Part shown: piece after piece, positions 57,025-64,000 of the stretch
Position numbering within the stretch: the stretch's first letter is position 1
How the letters are laid out: every line of letters starts with the position of its first letter
Source: Aquimonas voraii
Lineage (GTDB): Bacteria > Pseudomonadota > Gammaproteobacteria > Xanthomonadales > Xanthomonadaceae
Direction of reading: 5' to 3'
DNA: 64,000 nucleotides
Assembly (NCBI RefSeq): GCF_900101825.1
Contig: NZ_FNAG01000004.1
Location: forward strand, 124,001 to 188,000
The notes under the pieces: model-generated
The model's database searches: none
What the model was told of the DNA's origin: nothing
What the model saw: only the letters and a program-made list of their open reading frames with translations
Translations under genes and position numbers: made by a program

Positions 57025-59115
57025 TCAAAGCCTGAACCGCGCCACGTTCTGCGCCAGCCGGCCGGCCTGGTCTTCGAGCGCGCGGGCGGCGGCAGTGGCT
57101 TCTTCGACCAGGGCCGCGTTCTGCTGGGTGGCTTCGTCCATGTGGGTGATGGTGGCGCTGACCTGCTCGATGCCGGCGGTCTGCTCGGCGGACGCCGCGC
57201 TGATCTCGCCCATGATGTCGGTGACGCGCTTCACCGAGGCCAGGATCTCGGCCATCGTGGCGCCCGCGGAGTCGACCAGCTGGCTGCCGGAATCGATGCG
57301 CTGCACGGTGTCCGAGATCAGCTGCTTGATCTCGCGGGCGGCGGCGGCCGAGCGCTGGGCAAGGGTGCGCACCTCACCTGCCACCACCGCGAAGCCTCGG
57401 CCCTGCTCGCCGGCGCGGGCGGCTTCGACCGCGGCGTTCAGCGCCAGGATATTGGTCTGGAAGGCGATCCCGTCGATCACCCCGATGATGTCCTCGATCT
57501 TGCGCGACTGCACATGGATCTGGCCCATGGTGTCGACCACCTGGCGCACCACGCTGCCGCCGCGCTCGGCGACGTCGCCGGCGCCGATGGCGAGCTGGTT
57601 CGCGGATCTCGCGTTCTCGGCGTTGCCGCGCACGGTGGAGGTGAGCTCCTCCATGCTGGCGGCGGTCTCTTCCAGTGCCGCGGCCTGCTGCTCGGTGCGC
57701 GAGGACAGGTCGGCGTTGCCGGCGGCGATCTCGCCCGCGGCTGAACGCACCGTCTCGGACGAGGCCTGGATCTCGCCGATGATGCTGCGCAGCTGCTCGA
57801 CCATGCGGTTGGCGTCGCCGCGGATCTGCGCGAACACACCCTGCGCCTCGCCCTGAAGGCGTTGGCCGAGATCGCCGTCGGCGAGCGCGCGCAGCAGGGT
57901 CGAGATGCCGCTGAGCTGGGTGTCTGCGGTGGCCATCAGCGAGTTCAGGCCTTCCACCATGCGGCGGAAGTCGTGCTTGAAGCGGCTGGCGTCGCCACGG
58001 GTCTTGAACTCGCCGCGGGTGGCGGCCTGCGAGAGCTCGGTGATCGCCGCGTTGATCTCGCCGAGGCGCGTCTTGACCGCGTCCATCGCCTGCGAGATCG
58101 CCGCCTGCTCGCCGGGCAGACGATCCATGTCGTGGTTGAAGTCGCCTTCGGCGTAGTGGCTCATCACCTCGGCCATGCGCCTCTGCGCGCGCACGTGGCC
58201 GTCGACCACGGCATTGACCTCCTCGGCCATGCGCGCGAAGTCGCCGGCGAAGCGGCTGGCGTCGATGCGCTGGTCGAGCATGCCGGCGCCGTGCTGTTCG
58301 GCCAGCTGGCGCTGGGCCTCACGGACCGCGTTCAGCTGCTGCTGCATCGTCGCCATCGAGGCCAGCAGCTGGCCGGCCTCGTCGCGGGCTTCGGCGCGGA
58401 TCTCCTGGTCGAGGCGGCCGCGGGCGATGCCCTCGGCGGCGCGGGTGGCCTGGCCCAGCGGCCGGGTGATGGCGCGGGTGATGCTCCAGCCGAACACCGC
58501 GGCGAAGAGTGCCACTGCGACCATGCCGAGACTCAGTTGGAGCATTGCTCGCTCGGAGGCGGCATCGGCTGCTGCGACCTGCGCGTCCAGCAGGCGGCTG
58601 GTTTCCTCGATCAGGGCCTTGATCTCGTCCATCAGCGCGCGGCGCAGGGGGCGGGCCTCGTCGCTGGACACGGCGCGCGCAGTGTCGAAATCGTCGGCGT
58701 CGATGGCGGCGGCGATCTTTGCGCCAGCGCTGAAGTAGGCTGCGCCCGCGGCCTTCACCTTCTCGAACAGGGCGCGCTCGCCGTCACTGCGGATCAGCGC
58801 CTCGTAGCGCGTGAGCGTGCTGCCGAAATCGTTGCGCAGGCTATCGGTCCGCTTGCGGTAGTCGGCGAGTTCAGCGGCCTGGCCCTGATAGCCGAGCTGG
58901 GCCACTTCAAACGTGCGGTACTCACCGAGGATGCCGCGCAGCTCGAGCAGGGCGGTGCGCGCAGGCAGCGAGCGTTCGGTCAGGTCGCTCACGAGCGCGT
59001 TCTCGTCGCGCAGATCCTTGATGCCGTAGCCTCCGATCGAGAGGGCGAGAAAGGTGAGTACGGCAAAGGCGAAGGCCAGCTTGCGGCCGATGGGAAGATG
59101 GGCGAACCAGCGCAT
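57025..59115 (-). CDS. Methyl-accepting chemotaxis protein with four-helix-bundle sensor (MCP3)
   Basis: A 696-residue receptor. Membrane helices at about 12-32 and 187-207 flank a roughly 150-residue helical periplasmic domain ([20 protein letters not shown]) of the 4HB_MCP type. HAMP and additional HAMP-like blocks follow, then the signalling hairpin ([20 protein letters not shown]) and the end VARFRL. The C-terminal part is almost identical to MCP2. It lies 70 bp after the porin gene with no promoter in between, so the two are probably one operon. Confidence 0.92.
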   Translation of the reverse strand: MRWFAHLPIGRKLAFAFAVLTFLALSIGGYGIKDLRDENALVSDLTERSLPARTALLELRGILGEYRTFEVAQLGYQGQAAELADYRKRTDSLRNDFGSTLTRYEALIRSDGERALFEKVKAAGAAYFSAGAKIAAAIDADDFDTARAVSSDEARPLRRALMDEIKALIEETSRLLDAQVAAADAASERAMLQLSLGMVAVALFAAVFGWSITRAITRPLGQATRAAEGIARGRLDQEIRAEARDEAGQLLASMATMQQQLNAVREAQRQLAEQHGAGMLDQRIDASRFAGDFARMAEEVNAVVDGHVRAQRRMAEVMSHYAEGDFNHDMDRLPGEQAAISQAMDAVKTRLGEINAAITELSQAATRGEFKTRGDASRFKHDFRRMVEGLNSLMATADTQLSGISTLLRALADGDLGQRLQGEAQGVFAQIRGDANRMVEQLRSIIGEIQASSETVRSAAGEIAAGNADLSSRTEQQAAALEETAASMEELTSTVRGNAENARSANQLAIGAGDVAERGGSVVRQVVDTMGQIHVQSRKIEDIIGVIDGIAFQTNILALNAAVEAARAGEQGRGFAVVAGEVRTLAQRSAAAAREIKQLISDTVQRIDSGSQLVDSAGATMAEILASVKRVTDIMGEISAASAEQTAGIEQVSATITHMDEATQQNAALVEEATAAARALEDQAGRLAQNVARFRL

Positions 59116-59185
59116 GATGGGGGCTCCTTGCGGCGCCGCTGAGGGCGCCTGGCGGTGCTTGCTGCGGGAAGGCCGCTGGCGCGGC

Positions 59186-60283
59186 TCAGTAGCTCAGCTG
59201 GATGCGGAACTGCAGCAGGTTCGGGTCGTCGGCCACGCCGCGACGCGCGCTGCGCACGGCGGTGTAGTTGGCGAGCAGTCGCACATTGGGGTGCACATAC
59301 CAAGTGGCGCCGAGCGTCCAGTCGCGCTGGGTGCCGCCGAGCACCGGAGCATCGTCGAGGTCGATGCGGCTGAAGCGCAGGAACAGCTCCCAGGGCATCT
59401 CGCCTTCGCCGGCCTTGGGCGAGCCCACGACGCCGGACTTGTAGCTGCGCGCATGCCCGCTGGGCGACCAGCTGATCAGGGCATAGCTGGCATTCGAGCT
59501 GAAGTCGCCAGCCTGCGAACGCGTGCTGCGGCCGATCGCATGCTCGGCCTGCAGCGACCAGGGCCCGTGCAGCCACAGGGCCTCGGCGGCGAAGCGCTGG
59601 TTCTGGTCGACGTCGGCGAAGGTGCCGGTGTCGACCAGCGAGCGGCTGGCGATGCCGGATTCCGGGCGCACGTTCCAGCGCGCGCTGTCGCTGCGCGGAC
59701 TGTCGATGGCCAGCGAGCCGCCGACGTGGAGCAGACCCTCGCCGCTGCGGCTCAGCACCCGGGTGTAGCGGGTGGCGAGCCCGCTGCCTTCGAAGCGGCC
59801 GTCGAGGCGCTTGTCGAACAGCGAGAGGTCGAAACTGTGCCGCTCGTTCGACTGGCCATAGGCGACGCCCAGTCGGCGACTGACCGCATAGGCGGCGGTC
59901 AGCGACTGCTCCATCAGCGGTGTCTGCCGCTCGTTGATGACATCGTCGAGCAGGAAGGGATGCTTGAACTGGCCGAAGCGCAGGTGACGACCGCCGCCGA
60001 GGAACCACTGGAAGCTCAGCTCGGGCGCGGTGCGCTCCTCGACGTCATGCTCGCCGCGCAGCTGCCAGCGCTCACCGGACTTGATCGTGATGCCGATGCG
60101 CGCGCGGCGGAAATCGCGCACGTCGGGAAAGGCGCGGGCATCCTCGTCGACGCGCAGCCAGTCGTAGTTGGCGCTCAGCGTAGGGGTCAGCGTCCAGCCC
60201 TGCGGCAGGGCCTGGGCTTGGGCGGCGGACGCGCCAAGGCCGGCGCCCAGCGCGAGCCCCAACAGGGAAAGAACGGTCTTCAT
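59186..60283 (-). CDS. OprO/OprP-type outer-membrane porin
   Basis: A 365-residue beta-barrel protein with a signal peptide ([20 protein letters not shown]). The Porin_O_P family look is given by [59 protein letters not shown] and the final strand [12 protein letters not shown]. In Pseudomonas these porins pass phosphate or pyrophosphate; the anion-binding Arg/Lys ladder cannot be verified by eye. It is embedded among chemoreceptor genes and has its own candidate sigma-54 promoter. ATG 60283 is chosen by the signal peptide. Confidence 0.85.
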   Translation of the reverse strand: MKTVLSLLGLALGAGLGASAAQAQALPQGWTLTPTLSANYDWLRVDEDARAFPDVRDFRRARIGITIKSGERWQLRGEHDVEERTAPELSFQWFLGGGRHLRFGQFKHPFLLDDVINERQTPLMEQSLTAAYAVSRRLGVAYGQSNERHSFDLSLFDKRLDGRFEGSGLATRYTRVLSRSGEGLLHVGGSLAIDSPRSDSARWNVRPESGIASRSLVDTGTFADVDQNQRFAAEALWLHGPWSLQAEHAIGRSTRSQAGDFSSNASYALISWSPSGHARSYKSGVVGSPKAGEGEMPWELFLRFSRIDLDDAPVLGGTQRDWTLGATWYVHPNVRLLANYTAVRSARRGVADDPNLLQFRIQLSY

Positions 60284-60323
60284 GCGTCGAGTCTCCGCGT
60301 GGCGTCGATGTGCGCCCAATCCG

Positions 60324-60339
60324 TGCAAGAGCCGCGCCG
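60324..60339 (-). promoter_or_regulatory. Candidate sigma-54 promoter of porin-MCP3
   Basis: Minus strand CGGCGCGGCTCTTGCA. It has one mismatch in the -24 element (GGCGC for GGCAC), a full TTGCA and the correct spacing, 41 nt upstream of the porin start. Confidence 0.6.
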
Positions 60340-60427
60340 CGCTCTGGGAACAAGATCCGACGCTTGATGCAAGGCTCAACGTGGACCCGGTACGCGCCTG
60401 CGATGCGGATATCGCGCTGCGACGCTG

Positions 60428-60474
60428 TTCCCGATGCCCGATGCCCGATGCCCGATGCCCGATGCCCGATTCCC
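60428..60474. repeat. Lone C-rich heptamer array after MCP4
   Basis: On the plus strand TTCCC, then five CGATGCC units and a final CGATTCCC. On the MCP4 mRNA this is a run of seven GGG tracts that begins 4 nt after the stop codon. The unit is GGGCATC here instead of GGGATTC, so the spacer has changed while the G tracts have stayed. No partner arm is found. Confidence 0.88.
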
Positions 60475-60478
60475 AGCC

Positions 60479-62692
60479 CTACAGCCGGAAGCGCGCGACC
60501 GCGCGGCGCAGTTGGGCGGCCTGCTCTTCCATCGAGCGCGCGGCGGCCGAGGCTTCCTCGACGAGGGCGGCATTCTGCTGGGTGCCTTCGTCGAGCTGGG
60601 TCACGGTCTGGTTGACCTGTTCGATGCCGCTCGACTGCTCCACCGCGGCGGTCGAGATCTCGCCCATGAGGTCGCTGACCCGGCGCACGGCGCTCAGCAC
60701 TTCCTGCATGGTGCTGCCTGCACGCGCCGCCAGCTGGGCGCCGCTGCGGCTCTTCTCGACCGACTCGCCGATCAGGGATTTGATCTCGCGGGCGGCGGTG
60801 GCGGCGCGCTGGGCCAGCGAGCGCACTTCGCCCGCGACCACCGCGAAGCCGCGGCCCTGCTCACCGGCGCGGGCGGCCTCGACCGCGGCGTTCAGCGCCA
60901 GGATGTTGGTCTGGAAGGCAATGCCGTCGATCACCCCGATGATGTCCTCGATGCGCTTGGACTGCGCGTCGATCTCGCCCATCGTGGCCACCAGTTGACC
61001 GACTGCGCGACCGCCGCTGTCGGCCGTGCCGCTGGCGCCCTGGGCCAGGCGACTGGCGGTCTGGGCGTGGTCGGCGGTGGCGCGCACGTTGGAGGTGAGC
61101 TCTTCCATGCTGGCCGCGGTCTCCTCCAGCGAGGCGGCCTGCTGTTCGGTGCGCACCGACAGATCGGCGTTGCCCGCGGCGATCTCGCTGGCGGCGGTGT
61201 GGATCGCATCCACCGAAGTCTTGATGTCGCGGACGATCCCGGACAGCGCGTCGACCGTGCTGTTGGTGGCCTGCTTCATCTCGTCGAACAGGCCGGACAG
61301 CTGCACTTCGATGCGGCGGCTGAGGTCGCCATCGGCGAGGCCGAGCAGCACGGTGCGGACGGCCTCAAGGCTCTGTGCGGTGCTGTCCATCAGGCTGTCG
61401 ATCGACACGGCAAGATTGCGCACGAAGCCGGTCTTGCCCTCCAGCGGGATGCGCTGGCTGAAGTCGCCGCGGGCGGCGGCGGCCACCACCGAGGCGACCC
61501 CTTCCTCGGTGGCCAGTTCGGCCGTGCGATCCTTCCATTCGGTGACCGTGCCGATGCGCTCGCCGTTCTCTGCAAACACTGGCGTCACCACGAGGTCAAG
61601 CTTGTGGCCGCCGACTTCGATGCGCGCGTGGTGCGGGGTCTTCAGTTCGGCCAGCAGACGGCGCTGGTGCTCGGGATTGGCATGAAACTGATCGATGCTG
61701 CCCCCCGTCACCGTATCAGCGCTGAAGCCGGGCATGGCGCGCCGCAGATCGGTCTCGGCTTCGCGGAACATCGCGCGGATGGCCCGGTTGACGTAGACGA
61801 TGCGGTTGTCGGAATTGGCGATCATCACGCAGGCGCTGGCGGCATCAAGGGCCGAGACGATGCGGGCGTTGATCTTGGCCTGCTTGGCGGTTTCCTCGAC
61901 TTCGTAGCCGAGGCGGATCTGCAGCGACTTCAGCCCGATCAGCACCTTGCCGACGCTGTCGCTGCGGTGGATCGGCAGCGGGTCGTTGTACTCGCCCTGG
62001 GCGATGCGCTCGAACACTTCGTTGGCGAGGAACAGGCGGTCGCGGATGTCGTGCGAAAGCCACCAGGCGCTGTAGAAGGCGAACACGCTGCCGATGCCGA
62101 GGATCCACAGGCTCCAGGGGCCGAGGCCGGCGCTGCTGTGGAGCAGGGCCGCACCCAGCCCTACCACGCCGGCGGCGGACAGCATCAGCCGCTGCTTCAA
62201 GGTCAGCAGCCAGAGCGGGTTGTAGCGCTCGGAGAGCGTGGGCCGGTGCAGCTCGCCATAGCGCAGACGCAGGCCGGCAGCATTGCCGGCGCGGATCGCA
62301 GCATAGGCCGACTCGGCGGCGCGGATGCGCTCGCGCGGGACCTTGCGGCGCACCGAGATGTAGCCGGTGGTCTGGCCGCGCTCGACGATCGGGGTGACGT
62401 TGGCCTCGACCCAGTAGTGGTCGCCGTTCTTGCAGCGGTTCTTGACCAGGCCGACCCAGGGCCGCCCCGACTTCAGCGTCTTCCACATGTCGGCGAAGGC
62501 TTGGGGCGGCATGTCCGGGTGCCGGATCATGTTGTGCGGCTGGCCGACCAGCTCCTCGACGCCGTAGCCGCTGACCCGCACGAAGGCGCGGTTCACCGAG
62601 GTGATCACGCCTTTGGGGTCGGTCTGCGAGACCAGGGTTTCGCCGTCGGCGATCTCGACTTCTCGGCCGGTGACGGGAAGGTTGGTGCGCAT
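60479..62692 (-). CDS. Aer-like PAS chemoreceptor (MCP4)
   Basis: A 737-residue receptor without a large periplasmic domain. An N-terminal PAS domain (about 15-118) closely resembles the FAD-binding PAS of E. coli Aer: [31 protein letters not shown] and [15 protein letters not shown]. Two membrane helices (about 167-187 and 193-212) are followed by a HAMP-like region, a second PAS (about 290-410; [20 protein letters not shown]) and the signalling hairpin. It probably mediates energy or redox taxis (aerotaxis). ATG 62692 matches the Aer start; upstream in-frame codons are ignored. Confidence 0.92.
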   Translation of the reverse strand: MRTNLPVTGREVEIADGETLVSQTDPKGVITSVNRAFVRVSGYGVEELVGQPHNMIRHPDMPPQAFADMWKTLKSGRPWVGLVKNRCKNGDHYWVEANVTPIVERGQTTGYISVRRKVPRERIRAAESAYAAIRAGNAAGLRLRYGELHRPTLSERYNPLWLLTLKQRLMLSAAGVVGLGAALLHSSAGLGPWSLWILGIGSVFAFYSAWWLSHDIRDRLFLANEVFERIAQGEYNDPLPIHRSDSVGKVLIGLKSLQIRLGYEVEETAKQAKINARIVSALDAASACVMIANSDNRIVYVNRAIRAMFREAETDLRRAMPGFSADTVTGGSIDQFHANPEHQRRLLAELKTPHHARIEVGGHKLDLVVTPVFAENGERIGTVTEWKDRTAELATEEGVASVVAAAARGDFSQRIPLEGKTGFVRNLAVSIDSLMDSTAQSLEAVRTVLLGLADGDLSRRIEVQLSGLFDEMKQATNSTVDALSGIVRDIKTSVDAIHTAASEIAAGNADLSVRTEQQAASLEETAASMEELTSNVRATADHAQTASRLAQGASGTADSGGRAVGQLVATMGEIDAQSKRIEDIIGVIDGIAFQTNILALNAAVEAARAGEQGRGFAVVAGEVRSLAQRAATAAREIKSLIGESVEKSRSGAQLAARAGSTMQEVLSAVRRVSDLMGEISTAAVEQSSGIEQVNQTVTQLDEGTQQNAALVEEASAAARSMEEQAAQLRRAVARFRL

Positions 62693-62757
62693 CCGGGGCT
62701 CCTGGGGAGTGGTGACTCGGCGCGCGGCTGGCAAGCCTTGACGCCGGTCTCACATCA

Positions 62758-62773
62758 GGCAAGAGCCGTGCCC
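62758..62773 (-). promoter_or_regulatory. Candidate sigma-54 promoter of MCP4
   Basis: Minus strand GGGCACGGCTCTTGCC. GGCACG-N4-TTGC is complete with the correct GG/GC spacing, 65 nt upstream of the start and after the cheW2 stop. Confidence 0.7.
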
Positions 62774-62841
62774 GGTGAAACGCCGGGTCGGCGTCGGCGT
62801 CCGCCCCGGCGCCCGGCCGGTCCGGCGACGGGCGCGCCCGC

Positions 62842-63345
62842 TCAGGCGGCCGCGTCGGTCAGCGCCATGTCGCGGCCCAGCATCATCGGTTCGATGTCGA
62901 GCAGGAGCAGCATGCGCTCGGCCACGGTGGCCACGCCCTTGAGGTAGCGGGTGTCGACCGCGCCGCCCAGGTCCGGCGAGGGCTTGATGTCGGCCGCCGG
63001 CAGGCGCACCACGTCGGACACGCTGTCGACCACGATGCCGACCACGCGACTGCCGAGGTTCAGGATGATCATCACCGTGAGCTCGTCGTACGTGGCCTCG
63101 CCGAGCTCGAACTTCAGGCGCAGGTCGACGATTGGCACGATCACGCCGCGCAGGTTGATCACGCCCTTGATGAAGGCCGGCGAGTCGGGCAGGCGGGTGA
63201 CGTTCTCGTAGCCGCGGATCTCCTGCACCTTGAGGATGTCGACGGCGTACTCCTCCTCGCCCAGGCTGAAGGTGAGGTACTCGTCGCCGATGCCGGCATG
63301 GGCTTCGGTAGCGGCCGCGGTGGCCTTGGCGATGTCGGTGCTCAT
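62842..63345 (-). CDS. cheW: Chemotaxis coupling protein CheW (second copy)
   Basis: A 167-residue CheW: EYLTFSLGEEEYAVDILKVQ, EIRGYENVTRLPDSPAFIKG, VINLRGVIVPIVDLRLKF and VVGIVVDSVSDVVRL. It is clearly a paralogue of the copy at 56234. It begins 22 bp after the partial receptor gene at the right edge, so the two are cotranscribed. Having two CheW proteins among several receptors suggests different receptor partners or array positions. Confidence 0.95.
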   Translation of the reverse strand: MSTDIAKATAAATEAHAGIGDEYLTFSLGEEEYAVDILKVQEIRGYENVTRLPDSPAFIKGVINLRGVIVPIVDLRLKFELGEATYDELTVMIILNLGSRVVGIVVDSVSDVVRLPAADIKPSPDLGGAVDTRYLKGVATVAERMLLLLDIEPMMLGRDMALTDAAA

Positions 63346-63367
63346 GGGGGTCCTGTGGATCGGGGGT

Positions 63368-64000
63368 TCAGTGCGGGGACTGGCTGTTCAGGCGGAAGGC
63401 GGAGGCCGCTGCCACGAGGTCTCGGGCCTGCTCCTCCATCGAGCGGGCGGAGGCCATGGCCTCTTCGACCAGGGCGGCATTCTGCTGGGTCATTTCGTCG
63501 AGTTGCGCGACCGTGCGGTTGACCTGCTCGATGCCGCCGGACTGCTCGGTCGAGGCCGAGGCGATTTCGGCGATGAGGTCGGTCACCTGCTTCACCGAGC
63601 TCACGATCCGCAGCATGGTGGCGCCGGCTTCGTTCACCAGTCGCGAGCCGGCACCGACCTTGTCCATCGAATTCCCGACCAGCTGCTTGATTTCCTTCGC
63701 CGCCTCGGCCGAGCGCTGCGCCAGCGCGCGGACTTCGGTGGCCACCACGGCAAAGCCACGACCGGCTTCGCCCGCGCGCGCCGCCTCGACTGCGGCATTC
63801 AGGGCCAGGATGTTGGTCTGGAAGGCGATGCCGTCGACCGTGCCGATGATGTCGCCGATCTTCTTGGAGGCGATGTTGATTTCGCCCATGACCTCGACGA
63901 CCTGCTGCACCACCTCGCCGCCCTCGGTGGCGACGCCCGTGGCATCGTGGGCGAGTTCGTTGGCCTTGCGCGCGCTGTCCGCGTTCTGCTGCACGGTGCC
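63368..64000 (-). CDS. Methyl-accepting chemotaxis protein, C-terminal part (MCP5, cut by the right edge)
   Basis: Only the signalling domain is inside the window. It has [20 protein letters not shown] at the hairpin tip, [20 protein letters not shown] and the end [12 protein letters not shown], with no CheR-docking pentapeptide. It differs clearly from MCP2/MCP3 (for example [20 protein letters not shown]), so it is not part of their near-identical pair. The sensor domain and start lie beyond 64000. Confidence 0.9.
   Translation of the reverse strand, partial: GTVQQNADSARKANELAHDATGVATEGGEVVQQVVEVMGEINIASKKIGDIIGTVDGIAFQTNILALNAAVEAARAGEAGRGFAVVATEVRALAQRSAEAAKEIKQLVGNSMDKVGAGSRLVNEAGATMLRIVSSVKQVTDLIAEIASASTEQSGGIEQVNRTVAQLDEMTQQNAALVEEAMASARSMEEQARDLVAAASAFRLNSQSPH

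Overview
The window is GC-rich, densely coded chromosomal DNA from a gammaproteobacterium. It is most likely a member of the Lysobacterales (Xanthomonadales). The evidence is the gene order (mltB-rlpA-dacA...ybeD-lipB-lipA; glyA-nrdR-ribD-ribE-ribBX-ribH-nusB-thiL-pgpA), a SAM-I riboswitch ahead of metX-metB, an IPTL-like C-terminal sorting tail, and dispersed heptamer repeats (GGGATTC/GGGAATC) of the kind reported as enriched in Xanthomonas. I cannot name a genus. I see no prophage, IS element, CRISPR array, tRNA or rRNA.

Layout. 1-10 kb: cell-wall genes (end of mltB, rlpA, dacA), then a small EF-hand / ECF sigma / anti-sigma / metal-sensor-like cassette, the lipoate genes ybeD-lipB-lipA, the periplasmic protease prc and a YdjM-like membrane protein. 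10.4-14 kb: lrp divergent from alanine dehydrogenase, then an OGT-type glycosyltransferase. 14-24 kb: glyA, nrdR, the riboflavin genes, nusB, thiL, pgpA and tag. Almost every gap between the rib genes is filled with repeat elements, and some of these have rewritten gene ends. 24-29 kb: a beta-solenoid repeat protein, gpmI, the amidase activator envC and the protease ctpA. 29-35 kb: a MarR-type regulator divergent from the tyrosine/homogentisate pathway hppD-hmgA-fahA-maiA. 35-38 kb: a large TonB-dependent receptor with a strong promoter and terminator. 39-43 kb: fabB-fabA on the minus strand, then the SAM-riboswitch metX-metB operon. 43.5-45.4 kb: a secreted DUF11-like protein.

46-64 kb is a chemotaxis island, almost entirely on the minus strand. 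It holds six MCP-type receptors (one cut by the window edge, one Aer-like), two cheW genes, cheR-cheD-cheB and an OprO/OprP-type porin. cheA and cheY are not in the window and probably lie beyond the right edge. Every transcription unit of this island whose upstream region is visible (MCP-6, cheRDB, MCP-1, cheW1-MCP2, porin-MCP3, MCP4) carries a candidate sigma-54 (-24/-12) promoter on the correct strand, so the island looks like an RpoN regulon.

The most unusual feature is a family of repeats with four or more regularly spaced GGG tracts (a canonical G-quadruplex motif). They start 3-5 nt after the stop codons of unrelated genes with the G-rich strand always in the mRNA. Many have a matching C-rich arm about 110-150 nt further on. 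One copy runs into the ribE reading frame and one lies at the ribD start.
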